Positions 33,131-43,885 of a DNA stretch of 64,000 bases are shown one piece after another. The notes beneath the pieces were generated by a model. It did no database searches. It worked only from the letters and a program-made list of their open reading frames with translations, and was not told the DNA's origin. The stretch is from Epiperipatus broadwayi (taxonomy: Eukaryota; Onychophora; Udeonychophora; Euonychophora; Peripatidae): the NCBI GenBank assembly GCA_028023455.1, contig JAQFVV010006353.1, positions 2,172,001-2,236,000 of the forward strand, given 5' to 3'. Both the position numbers and the translations under genes were made by a program. Within the stretch, counting starts at the first letter, position 1. Every line of letters starts with the position of its first letter.

Positions 33131-33721
33131 TGCACTAGTATTAACAGTTGAATGTAATTGAAAATTTAAATAAAGTTAAAATTTTTCTGAAGACTTTCAA
33201 TACTTAATATTAGATGATGGAAATAGTTCAATATATAAACATAACTAAGATTTTCTATTTTTTTTTAATTCAATGTCCTATATGGATTCAAACCCAGATT
33301 TTTTTTTTTACAAATACAGAAGACAAACAACTTCTTTTTATATCATATTAATAATAATTTATTCTCCCCAGAGAGTTGTCTATGTTAGATTAAATATTTC
33401 CATGCGCTTATTATGATATAAACAAAGTAAAGTGTGGATCATTACCATGTAAATAAACTAGAAATATATTATGCAGTGATATTATTAGTAAAACTATCTA
33501 TCATCACTGATTGTCTCAAAATGAAATCATTTTTATTTACTTCAATAACACCTTTATTGTGTTGATTTTAATTAGAAGTGATAGGAGGTTCAGATCATTG
33601 TTACTTTCTAATATAAATCATGATATAAATTTAAAGTCTAGATAACTACTTTTAAAAGCATGAAGACACAAAAGACAACTTCTAACATGTGTGAATAATA
33701 TTTATCTTTCCTCATTATCAA

Positions 33722-34165
33722 TAGTATTTTGTCCCATGGACAGGTCCAGAGATCAATTCATCCACTTTTCTACACTATTCTCTTTATTGCCCAGCTCTCT
33801 AATTCCACTTAATTTTTCCCATCTCCTATGTTACTGAACAATATCAATCTTTTCCATCCTTTCTTCTTACATTCATTCACCATTCACTCCAAAACATCAT
33901 TCATTAAACTATGCTTTCTTTTTAATGTATCCAGTTTCCTATTTTTAATTTCCTCAATCAATCTTTTTTCTTCATTTACTCTTTTCAAAACTTCTTCATT
34001 TGCTATTTCATTCATCCAACTATTTTTTTCCATTCTTCTCCATGACCACATTTCAAAGACTTTCAAGCTGGTCCTAATTTTATTAATTATTGTCCAGTTC
34101 ATGTTTCACATCCATATAGTAGTACACTTTACACATAACATTTAGTTAATCTTTTCTTTATTTCT
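33722..34165 (-). pseudogene. LINE ORF2 C-terminal fragment, second LINE type
   Basis: The minus-strand frame at 33,884-34,102 includes LKVFEMWSWRRMEKNSWMNE and NEEVLKRVNEEKRLIEEIKN, typical of the segment after the RT thumb in RTE-like endonuclease-reverse transcriptases. Related to the copy at 48.3 kb; distinct from the family at 9.1, 28.3 and 31.5 kb. Confidence 0.75.
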
Positions 34166-34620
34166 CTCTTCAAGGAGTTATATATGTTGGATTAAATATT
34201 TTTATGGATCTATAATGAGATAAATAAATCAAAATCTGGAGCCATTTCCATATCAATAAATTAAAATATGTGTAGAAGTGATGTTGAGAGAGAAATCATC
34301 AATTACAAGTGACATAAACAAGTTTTTACTCTAGTATCCAATAATGGCGTTCTTGAGTTAAATTAGAAATAAAAAAAGATTAGGATCTCTCATTTCTAAT
34401 CCAAGTTGTTACATGAGTTTAAATGTGGAGTTATTTTTACATATGCAAGAGTGAAGAAGACACAACTTCTTTCAATATCATGTGAATAATATTTTACATC
34501 ATTCAGAGAGCTGTATATAATATATTAAATATTTTGATGAATTTATTATAATGTAAACAAACTAACAGTGACAATATCATTCATGTTTAGATTAGCTTAA
34601 TATACAGTTAGTCGATTTAT

Positions 34621-34966
34621 TAAGACAGGCAAAACTCTCCACAGTAGTGCCACTCAGAGCAAAACAGAATAATCAAGTGATGCCAGAAGGCTTGTGCACA
34701 AAATCCCTATCTAGTGCCTACTCATCCAATATCCCCAAACTAGTTTCTAGCTTGTGGCTCTCAGATCCATGATTCCTCACTAACAAAAGCCACAAGCTAG
34801 AAACTAGTCTGGGGATATTGGATGAGTAGGCAATAGATAGGGATTTTAGGCCCAAGCCTTCTGGCATCTATTGATTACTTTAGCTTGCACTGAGTGGCAC
34901 TACTGTATGGAGAGTTTTGCCTGTTTTAATAACAGTTATGAGCAAGCATAAGAAATGGTGATCATG
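34621..34966. repeat. Family A fold-back element (A9)
   Basis: Two arms begin and end with TTAAGACAGGCAAAACTCTC and its near-complement ending GCCTGTTTTAATAACAG. The outer sequence is AAGAAATGGTGATCATGGGT. The centre is near 34,765. The minus-strand hammerhead is truncated at the centre. The plus-strand one (34,767-34,821) reads CUAACAA instead of CUGANGA, so it is inactive, although its stem II AGC/GCU has changed by compensation relative to GGC/GCC. Confidence 0.85.
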
Positions 34967-35508
34967 GGTGTTTGTCAATTTATCATAATAAGATGAACAG
35001 TTGCTAGAGTTCCATGAACAATTGGTAGAGCTCTAAGTAGTTGAAGATACCTCCTAGAACGTGATTGGTCAATTTTTTTCACATGGTACAGCACTGACAA
35101 TGAATAAGTATTATGATTGGAATTTAAAACAATGTAAGTCACATATAAGTTTATATGCATCTATTTATTTATAAATTATATGTAACGTTATCTTATATAC
35201 TTTTACAATCTAATTAATGGAATAAACTACTCTCCATATATCAGCAGATATAAATATCACATGATAACCTTCTCATACTAGCACATAATTGTTGTTTAAT
35301 TTATGGTTGTTTAAGAGCCAAAGAAACCAAAATGTATGGGTGCTGAATTGAGTTCAGACCCATATAACTATATAAGATATTGAGCTTAGATTGAAAATAT
35401 TTTTGTGTTTTCAATTTCATTCTCATAGTTTTGTAGTAAAGTAGAGTTAAAAGGTGGCTGTTGGAGGCTTGCATTAGATCCTAAGATCTAGGTGCAGTGC
35501 TCTCAGAT

Positions 35509-35563
35509 CCAAGGCTCCTCGCTGATGATGGCCACAAGCCAGAAACTAGTCTGGGGATATTGG
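35509..35563 (+). ncRNA. Type I hammerhead ribozyme motif, family A (best stem II)
   Basis: The best-paired family A copy. It has CUGAUGA, then stem II UGGC/GCCA (four pairs, including the U-A pair at the base, where most copies have A/A), then GAAAC-UA-GUC. Stem I is UCCUCG/UGGGGA with a terminal G-U, plus distal CCAA/UUGG across an internal loop. Confidence 0.8.
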
Positions 35564-35809
35564 ATGAGTAGGCACTAGATAGGGATTTTATGCACAAGCC
35601 TTCTGGCATCTATTGATTACTCTGGTTAGCACAGGGTGGCACTATTGTAAGGAGAGTTTTGCCTTTGTTTACAGATAATATGATGCTAATAATTATTAAA
35701 TTGCACAGAGGCTAAACTCTCCATAAAGTATCACTACTCAGTGCAAGCCAAACTAAGCAATGGATGCAAAAAGATTTGTGCATAAAATTCATATCTATTT
35801 TCTACTCAT

Positions 35810-35864
35810 CCAATATTCCCAAACTAGTTTCTAGCCTGTGGCTTTCATCAGTGAAGAGCTTTGG
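35810..35864 (-). ncRNA. Hammerhead ribozyme motif, family A, covarying copy
   Basis: Minus strand: CUGAUGA, stem II AGCC/GGCU with loop ACA, GAAAC-UA-GUU. Relative to the common GGC/GCC form, the first pair has changed from G-C to A-U on both sides, and an extra C-G pair shortens the loop. Position 17 is U, which is allowed but slower in known hammerheads. Confidence 0.65.
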
Positions 35865-35896
35865 ATAAAGCATAAAGTATGGTGATCATGTGATGT

Positions 35897-37177
35897 TTTG
35901 TGCTTAATTATTAAATTAATAGTCAATTTCCAGAATGGAGTCTAAATTTCACTTCTAATAAACTTATTATAAAAAATATCATGTATAATGCTATACGTAT
36001 ATATTTAAATTAGCAAAAAATGGGTCTCATACATTTTTAACAGAACGATGATTATGACATACACATATCGAAATTATATTCAGTTTACATAATTTAATAT
36101 ATTTTATTCTCCGTTATAGTATTTTTATATTATTAATAATGGCAGAGTATAAAGATATTATATATATATATTAATAATATATACACAAAAATCTTTTTTT
36201 GACACATGGTTTTATGGCCTTTTCAAATTTAAGCATCTATTTTAATGTAAACCAATTACTTCGGATAAAACACTATCTAGTGTCATATAATGGAAGTAAA
36301 TTAATCAAAAGTAACAAAATAAAACATGAATAAAACAGAATAAAATTATGATTGAGATTCAATAAAAGTTGAATGAACTCAGTCTAACCATTGGTATTGT
36401 TAATGTGTAAAATATTAACCATATTAACTCCACTTCTTGTATAGCAGTGCCTCTGCCTCAAATTTATATAGATTATTATTATTATAAAATCTAAAAATTC
36501 ATAAATCAATAGTAATTAGTTACATAAATTACTCTTCCAACTTGAAGATGAAAATATACATATATATATATGCATGTGTGTGTGTGCTTGACTCAATATG
36601 TGTGTAACTATATAAATTGTTGATAAGCTGATTAAATTTATTAGCAGTTGTGCTTGTTTACTCACATGTGGCTGAAATTAAAAAAATTGGTATATGTGTG
36701 CATTGTATATAATGATCCTAGATATTTACCCACCAAATAACTTTAGTATATATTTGTTCACCTCCCCATGAGGTATACAATTACTGCTTGAGATACAGGA
36801 TGATTGTGTTTTGTGTTGGGTAGAGACATTTCTTCCTATGAATTATACATTTTTTTGTTTTTATAATGCATATGATTAAGAGACCTATTTATCGTCATTC
36901 CACATTTTTTAGTAATATTGGATCAAAGGTATAATATGTTAGGCTAATTTTATAATGGACTAAGTGTATAAATATATATAGTGGATTAAAGTGTTTTATT
37001 ATTGATTGTGTGTGTGCACATCTTGATAAATCATAGAGCAATTATCAAGCTTCAGAGATTCCAGTATTATAAGTAAATTATTGTGAAGTGTTATATTTAA
37101 AGCTACCAGGTATCAAATGTACTCCATGCTAACGCGAAAAGAGTTTATTACCATTCAAATGCATTTCCATTTAAATT
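35897..37177. other. AT-rich DNA without recognised features
   Basis: Contains short (TA)n and (TG)n tracts, but no gene or identifiable repeat. Confidence 0.5.
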
Positions 37178-37256
37178 GTCATATTCGAACTCTGTCATAT
37201 TTGAACTTTGTGTATTTGAACTTTATTGTGTTTAAACTCTGTCATATTTGAACTCT
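37178..37256 (+). repeat. Short tandem repeat of a TATTTGAACTCTG-type unit
   Basis: Five imperfect copies of a 13-18 bp unit (TCATATTTGAACTCT and variants TGTATTTGAACTTT, TGTGTTTAAACTCT). Confidence 0.75.
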
Positions 37257-37781
37257 CTACTATTGAAATGTATTATATGATAAATAACACGGTTTTGTTG
37301 ATTATAAGATTTATTTCAGCATTTTATTTATTGTTGTCTGCTTTGGCAATTACAATTAACCAAGAATCTCTACTCTCCATGATCTAGATGCGATTTTAGA
37401 TATCTGAGTAATGGTACAACTGTGGTAGGCATTTATACTTAATATTCTCTCCAGTAAACTACAATTTTCTAGGCTAGATTTCTGGTGGCGCCCTCTGGTG
37501 ACGGATATTAGTGTACCTGCTGTCCACTACCATATATATTGAGTTATGCTAATTTAATGTTCAACCTTATAATCTATAAATAATTTTCCAATACTATCTG
37601 CAGTAGTTGTTGTATCTATTCACATTACATGATCACTATCTCATACTAGCACAATAATTGTTATTAAACAATTCAAAACAAAACAACATTCTCCATATAG
37701 TAGTGCCATCTTGTGCTATCAAGAGCAATCAATGGATGCCAGAAGGCTTGTGCATAAAATCCCTATATAATGCCTACTCAT

Positions 37782-37836
37782 CCAATATCCCCAGACTAGT
37801 TTCTGGCTTGTGGCCTTCATCAGTGAGGAGCCTTGG
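37782..37836 (-). ncRNA. Type I hammerhead ribozyme motif, family A
   Basis: Intact on the minus strand, with the same boxes and stems as 38,639-38,693: CUGAUGA, GGC/GCC, GAAAC-UA-GUC, UCCUCA/UGGGGA and CCAA/UUGG. Confidence 0.78.
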
Positions 37837-38179
37837 ATCTGAGAGCACTGCACCTAGATCTTAGGATCTAATGCAACCCTCCAGCACCCACCTTTTAACT
37901 CTATTTAACTACAAAACTATGAGAATAAAATTGAAAACACTATTAATATTTTCAATCCAAGCTCAATAGCTTATATAGTCATATGGGTCTGAACTCAATT
38001 CAGCACCCATACATTTTGGTGTCTTTGGCTCTTTAACAACCATAGCCACCATTATCCTATTAGGCAGGATTGGTGTTAAACCACTAAACATCACATGATC
38101 ACTATATCATACTAGCACAATAATTGTTATTAAACAATTCAAAACAAAACAACACTCTCCATATAGTAGTGCCATCTTG

Positions 38180-38227
38180 TCCTCACTGATGAAGGCCACA
38201 AGCCAGAAACTAGTCTGGGGATATTGG
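38180..38227 (+). ncRNA. Hammerhead ribozyme motif, family A, lacking distal stem I
   Basis: UCCUCA-CUGAUGA, GGC/GCC, GAAAC-UA-GUC and UGGGGA are all present; predicted cleavage is between 38,215 and 38,216. The sequence flips immediately upstream, so the distal CCAA strand of stem I is missing. Stem-I loop contacts are therefore likely lost. Confidence 0.65.
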
Positions 38228-38638
38228 ATGAGTAGGCATTAGATAGGGATTTTATGCACAAGCCTTCTGGCATCCATTGATTGCTCTTGTTAGCACAAGA
38301 TGGCACTACTATATGGAGAGTGTTGTTTTGATTTGAATTGTTTAATAACAATTATTGTGCTAGTATGAGATAGTGATCATGTGATGTTTAGTGGTTTAAC
38401 ACCAATCCTGCCTAATAGGATAATGGTGGCTATGGTTGTTAAAGAGCCAAAGACACCAAAATGTATGGGTGCTGAATTGAGTTCAGACCCATATGACTAT
38501 ATAAGCTATTGAGCTTGGATTGAAAATATTAATAGTGTTCTCAATTTCATTCTCATAGTTTTGTAGTTAAATAGAGTTAAAAGGTGGGTGCTGGAGGGTT
38601 GCATTAGATCCTAAGATCTAGGTGCAGTGCTCTCAGAT

Positions 38639-38693
38639 CCAAGGCTCCTCACTGATGAAGGCCACAAGCCAGAAACTAGTCTGGGGATATTGG
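38639..38693 (+). ncRNA. Type I hammerhead ribozyme motif, family A (reference copy)
   Basis: CUGAUGA is at 38,652-38,658. Stem II pairs 38,660-38,662 with 38,668-38,670 around loop CACAA. GAAA is at 38,672-38,675. Stem III is A-U and C-G around UA, and C17 is at 38,681. Stem I pairs 38,646-38,651 with 38,682-38,687. The distal helix pairs 38,639-38,642 with 38,690-38,693. Predicted cleavage is between 38,681 and 38,682. Known hammerheads of PLEs and animal retrozymes have this short stem III and usually act as dimers. Confidence 0.8.
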
Positions 38694-38823
38694 ATGAGTA
38701 GGCATTAGATAGGGATTTTATGCACAAGCCTTCTGGCATCCATTGATTGCTCTTGTTAGCACAAGATGGCACTACTATATGGAGAGTGTTGTTTTGTTTT
38801 GAATTGTTTAATCTATTCACATT

Positions 38824-39823
38824 GTTAGAAATAATGATTGTTTTTGTTATATTTATTATTATTTGGTAAAAAGATTTTACTTCAGTATTCGTTTTTAATT
38901 TTATAATACATTTAAACATGTTTTTTAAAAATAAAATTTATAAATATTAAAATATATTAAAAACTATTTCAATATTTTTACTGCATTTAAATTTTTTCTA
39001 TAAAAAACATCCAGTTGTTAAATTTTTCAACAGAATTCTAATGAATTTGAATGCTGGAATTATTATTTATCTTAAATTATTTATATATACAAAAAACAAC
39101 ATAATTTGGAATAAGTTTAAAAAACACGAATCTATTTTCTCACTGCACTATCTATTCTAATTAAAATTATTTTTATAATTTTAAATAAATTGTTTTTACA
39201 CTATTTTTTAATAATTAATTCAAAATATGACTATAATCACGTTTATCAATTTTCTAGATTAGATTGCTATTTGCTGAAATATATTTTCTCTTTCATCAGA
39301 TTCATGAATCTCCAATCAGTAAGAAGTAAAAACTTTTCTGTGTTATTTTTAAATCTCAGTAGCTTCTAAAATTTTAAATGTAGTTTTTATTATTTATTTC
39401 ATTTCCTTAATATTACTTTGTCTATTCAATAATTTGAGTTTTGGCAACGTTATCATTATCCAAACTTAACATAAAAGGAAAACAATAACATTTTATATAT
39501 TCACTTAAATTTTTATTTGCATTTTCATAACTTCATTATTTCCATTCTGTTTATACTCAAGTCACAAAGAATTACTGTTTTCAACATTTTCACTTTATAA
39601 TTTTATAAAACAAATCCTTAACCTTCTTGTTGTTAATAATTAAGATGGTGATAATAATCCAATTCATTTATTTAATTGTTAAATAACAGCGTATAGTCAA
39701 TTATGGATTGCACATTAAAATAGTAAAGGGAATACACACAATGCATTGAGCATAATAATAAAATAAAGTAACAAAAAAATAAAAATATAAATAAATAAAA
39801 TAAATTTAAATTAACAACAATAG
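38824..39823. other. AT-rich DNA without recognised features
   Basis: Nothing supported. Confidence 0.55.
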
Positions 39824-39834
39824 TCAAATTTAAG

Positions 39835-39920
39835 TCAAGGGTTGGTGGCCTAGTGTTAGCATAGCTGCCTGACCCAGGTTTGCTTCCTGTCAATGCATTT
39901 GACATATGAAAATAATATAT
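39835..39920 (+). mobile_element. tRNA-derived SINE (S3), internally deleted, with target-site duplication
   Basis: The same family as 13.4 kb: TCAAGGGTTGGTGGCCTAG, a shortened anticodon region (AGCTGCCTGACCC), and CCCAGGTTTGCTTCC. An 11-bp direct repeat TCAAATTTAAG flanks it (39,824-39,834 and 39,921-39,931). About 15 bp of the tRNA-like part is missing. Confidence 0.78.
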
Positions 39921-39931
39921 TCAAATTTAAG

Positions 39932-42176
39932 AATATTGCAAAATTGCTTATGATCTAAATAAAAATGATTAATATCAGTAAAAAAGATATACCTTATGGA
40001 AGAGTGTAATCATAAAAACATATGACCAAAGACATGTAAAAAAGATATATGATAGTTAAGATGCACATTTTGTGCTGCATCATCTGCACCTCTTCACAAA
40101 ATGTTAAAAGCAGGTAGAAACCAGTCTCTACCTTGCATGAGCATGCTGTAGTAAAAATTACACTATAGAAATATTATTCATTAAGTGGATAATTTCTAGA
40201 CTAATGAATGATTAATAAAAATTATTAATAATATAGTGTTCCTCTAAAAATGTGAGATGCTGGCATTCTAGTTATAATTATATTTTGGACTCCATTATCT
40301 AACATTAATTGTTAAATTTTTATAAAAATATTTAACAATTAATAGCAAAGGATGAATATTGCCCAATTGTAATATGACGTAGTCTTTACTATTAATGAGT
40401 GACAATGTAAAATTCCTGTGCTTATTGAATCTGTTTTCAACTTTATCTTTATCTTGATGTTACAATAATATAAAGTAAAGAAGGGGGAGGGGAGTGTGTA
40501 TAAAAACACTTACAAACAAAACAAATAAAAAAAATAATTACAAATAAATTTTAAAAGTAAATTGTTGTTCTAAAGTTTAAAGTAAACAAGTTAAAGTTTT
40601 AAAATATTGTTTTCTTAAATATTAAAATTCCAATGTACTTACATGTTTTTTTTATCTTTAAAAAACAAACACTATTTATAACGTTTTAAAATTTCAATTA
40701 TTATTTTTAAAGCAAAACGAAATAATCACATATAAGGAAGAGTAATTCTTTAAGTAATATGTCATATGAGGGGTCATATTACTATTATTTTTGTCAGAGG
40801 GATAAGGAAAAATAAAGAGGATAAGCGGTAGTAAAATCAAAAGAACATAGCATTGATTTGTACTCCTCCCAAATGTTTAAGTATATATTGTTTCATAAGT
40901 AATAATAATCTATGGTTTAATGCATTTCTAAATCAACTTTTAGTGGAGTAATGAAGTCCTTATTGAGTTGATTGCGAGCTGTTGAGCTCAAGATACCACA
41001 AATGCTTGAACAACTCACGATTTTTTGAGTAACTAAATATGATTATTTATTCAACAAATTTAAGTTTTGCTTAACTATGTTTTTAAAGCCATTTAGTAAT
41101 TCTTTTGTTAGTTTTTATAATCTACAATAGGTATCTATAGATAAATGCAGCCATAGAAGAATAGATTTGAGACATAAAGATGCTGGACTACTTCTCACCT
41201 GAGTAAAATCTCAATACAATCAATTAAATGGAGCAATTGTGTCACTTAATTAAAGACTCAGATTTAATATAATCCTCTGAGCAATAACCATATATTTTAA
41301 AACTAATTTATACTAAAATTGTACCCACATTTATATTTGACATAAATTATGTATCTTAATTATAAGCACTTACCCAAATGCTGAAAAGTTATTACTATTA
41401 ACAAACAAATATTATTGTTTGGTTACAATACCCCATGGTCTATGATATACATTGGAAACATTAGAATCCATATTTTTTTTTGCAAATTTAATCCACTCCT
41501 ATACTACATATTGTCCAATAATAATATATCAACCTCATTCACATTTTCATTGAAAATTTGTTCTATTGACCACAAAACAAATCATAGTTTCATAATAAAT
41601 TCTTGAAATTGACCCTATAATGTGGTTGTGATGTCAGGTGATACTATAAGTCAGAAGGCTTTATTGTTCAGAGAATCTGATATGAATACTGGGAATAATC
41701 TGTGTCTGAAGACCCAGGGTTTGCTCCCTCTACTGCTCTGCTAAAAAACTCAGGGCAATGATATTAAACTTTGTTTTATGGGGAAAAAAAAGTTTTAAAA
41801 AAATACAAATGATTTTGATATATGACCATAGGACAACATTTACTGCCTATTATCCTAAACAAAGACTCCTGTTATGTTTGACATATCCCACAAACAGGTT
41901 ATTTAAAAATATATATATTATAAAATATACTTTTATGTAAGATTATTGCTGCAACTAAAGACTAAAAATGTATTTTTTTCTTAAACCACAATTTTGATTG
42001 TTATATTTAACTTGAAATAAAAAAACAAATGATATCCATAAATTAATTAATTCAATCATTAGTTTTAAAAAATGTTTGAAACAATTAATTTATAATGTTC
42101 TCTTCCCAATTCTATTTCAAATTAAATATAATAACCAAAATTGTGGTTGACGATAAAATAAATTGTTTTGATTTAA
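39932..42176. other. AT-rich DNA with dispersed repeat J copy 2
   Basis: 40,095-40,185 matches the repeat at 19,660-19,745 (ATGTTAAAAGCAGGTAGAAA and CCTTGCATGAGCATG). 41,620-41,760 is less AT-rich but unrecognised. No gene was found. Confidence 0.4.
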
Positions 42177-42677
<501 letters not shown>

Positions 42678-43721
42678 AAATAAATAAATTGATCTAATTC
42701 ACTTAGTAATTTTATTTTATTAGGGAAAAAGTCCCTTTGATACTGTTAAAACCAACAATTAGCAAACTTTTGAATTCATTGTTAATAACTCATTCCTGAA
42801 TTCCTCCATCACCCTTACTGTTTTCCACTGTATTTGTTTTGATTGTTATAATCAAATTGAAATAAAAAGCAGATGGCATCCATACATTAATTAATTCAAT
42901 CATTAATTTTAATAAATGTTTGAATCAATTAATATCCTCTTCCCATGTTTATTTCAAGTTGAATATAACAACTAAAATTTTGTTTTGATTTTTAGATGTA
43001 TTATTCACCAAATTATATACTTTATGAAAGATTTATATAAATATTATTTTTTATTTATTAATATTTGGATATTTTGCAACAAACATCTCATAATTATTCA
43101 TATTGAAATTTAAAAACTGAGAATGTAAACAATGTTGCCATATTTCCAGTATTTGAAATGAAATTTCCACACATTAAAAGTTGTTTATAAGTCTTTTGTG
43201 CTCACAAAGACAGAATTGAACAAAAAGCAAGTTTTAATTAAACAATCAAAAAAAATTAAGATTTCATTCTTCATTTTTTTCCTTTCTCTTTTAATTAACC
43301 ATAAGTGTACTTTACAGAATTAGTAACTAAAATCAATGGAAGAGTATGTTTTATAAATATACCACCACTCATTACACATCACTGAAAAATTACTGAACCA
43401 ATATCAGTGCAATTTAAAATTCAGACCTCTAACACCATTAGTCTTGACAACTAGATGGACAACCATGAAATATTACATTGCCATATTACATTGTCACTGA
43501 TACTATAAAATTTGGGGGAAAAAATCTGTTCGGTAGATGTATGTTAAAAATCAGCCACAAGATTTGACATGAATAAACAAACAAACATAATTTCCAAATC
43601 ATTTAAAATAGTGATTAAAAACAAATTAAATGTAAACAAATTACACTTAAAAACTGCACTTCTCAAAAACAAGCCAAAGTAGCAGAAAATAGGGCACTAT
43701 AAGGTAAAACAATTTTAATAT
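42678..43721. other. AT-rich DNA; flanks of the microsatellite resemble each other
   Basis: 42,835-42,990 resembles 41,985-42,150 (TTAATTAATTCAATCATTA, then a TTTGAA..CAATTAAT stretch). The microsatellite therefore lies between diverged direct repeats of about 150 bp. No gene. Confidence 0.5.
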
Positions 43722-43885
43722 TACATCGCATGATTACCATTCTTTATGCTTACACAAGCTGTTTACTAGTGTGGGGATACTGAATAGTAGGAAATAGATA
43801 GAGATTTTATGCACAAGCCTTCCTGCATCCATTGATTACTTTGGCTGCACTGAGTGGTGCTACTGTATGGAGAGTTTTGCTTCAG
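43722..43885. repeat. Family A truncated copy (A12)
   Basis: The end ACATCGCATGATTACCATTC is followed directly by GTGTGGGGATACTGAATAGT and the terminal arm ending in CTGTATGGAGAGTTTTGC. The hammerhead 5' part is deleted. Confidence 0.7.

Larger units (their letters stand above)
32486..33245 (-). mobile_element. Family D element (D1): inverted ends, tRNA-like segment, PLE endonuclease
   Basis: The left end has GTGTTTATATATTGGACTAT and a TTTCCATCATCTAATATTA segment. The right end carries the complement (AATATTAGATGATGGAAATA, then a TTCAATATATAAAC-type terminus), giving inverted ends of about 65-80 bp. Inside, in minus-strand order, are a PLE GIY-YIG fragment and a tRNA-like segment. The same order occurs at 52.0-52.9 kb. 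PLEs are known to be flanked by long direct or inverted terminal repeats, so this is probably a truncated PLE. The tRNA-like segment is unusual. Confidence 0.75.
35254..35896. repeat. Family A fold-back element (A10), two hammerheads
   Basis: It starts with TATCACATGATAACCTTCTC and ends GGTGATCATGTGATGT. The left unit is nearly full length (about 440 bp) with the internal segment TGCTGAATTGAGTTCAGACC. The right unit is inverted and short. Hammerheads lie on the plus strand in the left unit and on the minus strand in the right unit. Confidence 0.85.
37627..38810. mobile_element. Family A composite element (A11), retrozyme-like, with 13-bp flanking duplication
   Basis: It is flanked by an exact direct repeat ATCTATTCACATT (37,614-37,626 and 38,811-38,823). 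Inside, a full unit runs on the minus sense (37,627 to about 38,090) and a partial unit follows to 38,180. The sequence then flips, and about 1.35 units run in the opposite sense to 38,810. The two plus-strand hammerheads are 466 bp apart, cleavage site to cleavage site. Internal segments (GCTGAATTGAGTTCAGACCC and GTGTTTAGTGG-type) are shared with other copies. There is no protein-coding potential. HHR-bearing dimeric repeats bounded by a target-site duplication are the definition of a retrozyme. The inverted half is an extra feature not typical of them. Confidence 0.85.

Noticed and set aside
19660-40185. GAAACCAGUC in dispersed repeat J (19.68 and 40.12 kb) as a hammerhead 3' half
   Set aside because: No CUGANGA box precedes it. 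In the second copy the bases instead form a simple GGUAGA/UCUACC hairpin.
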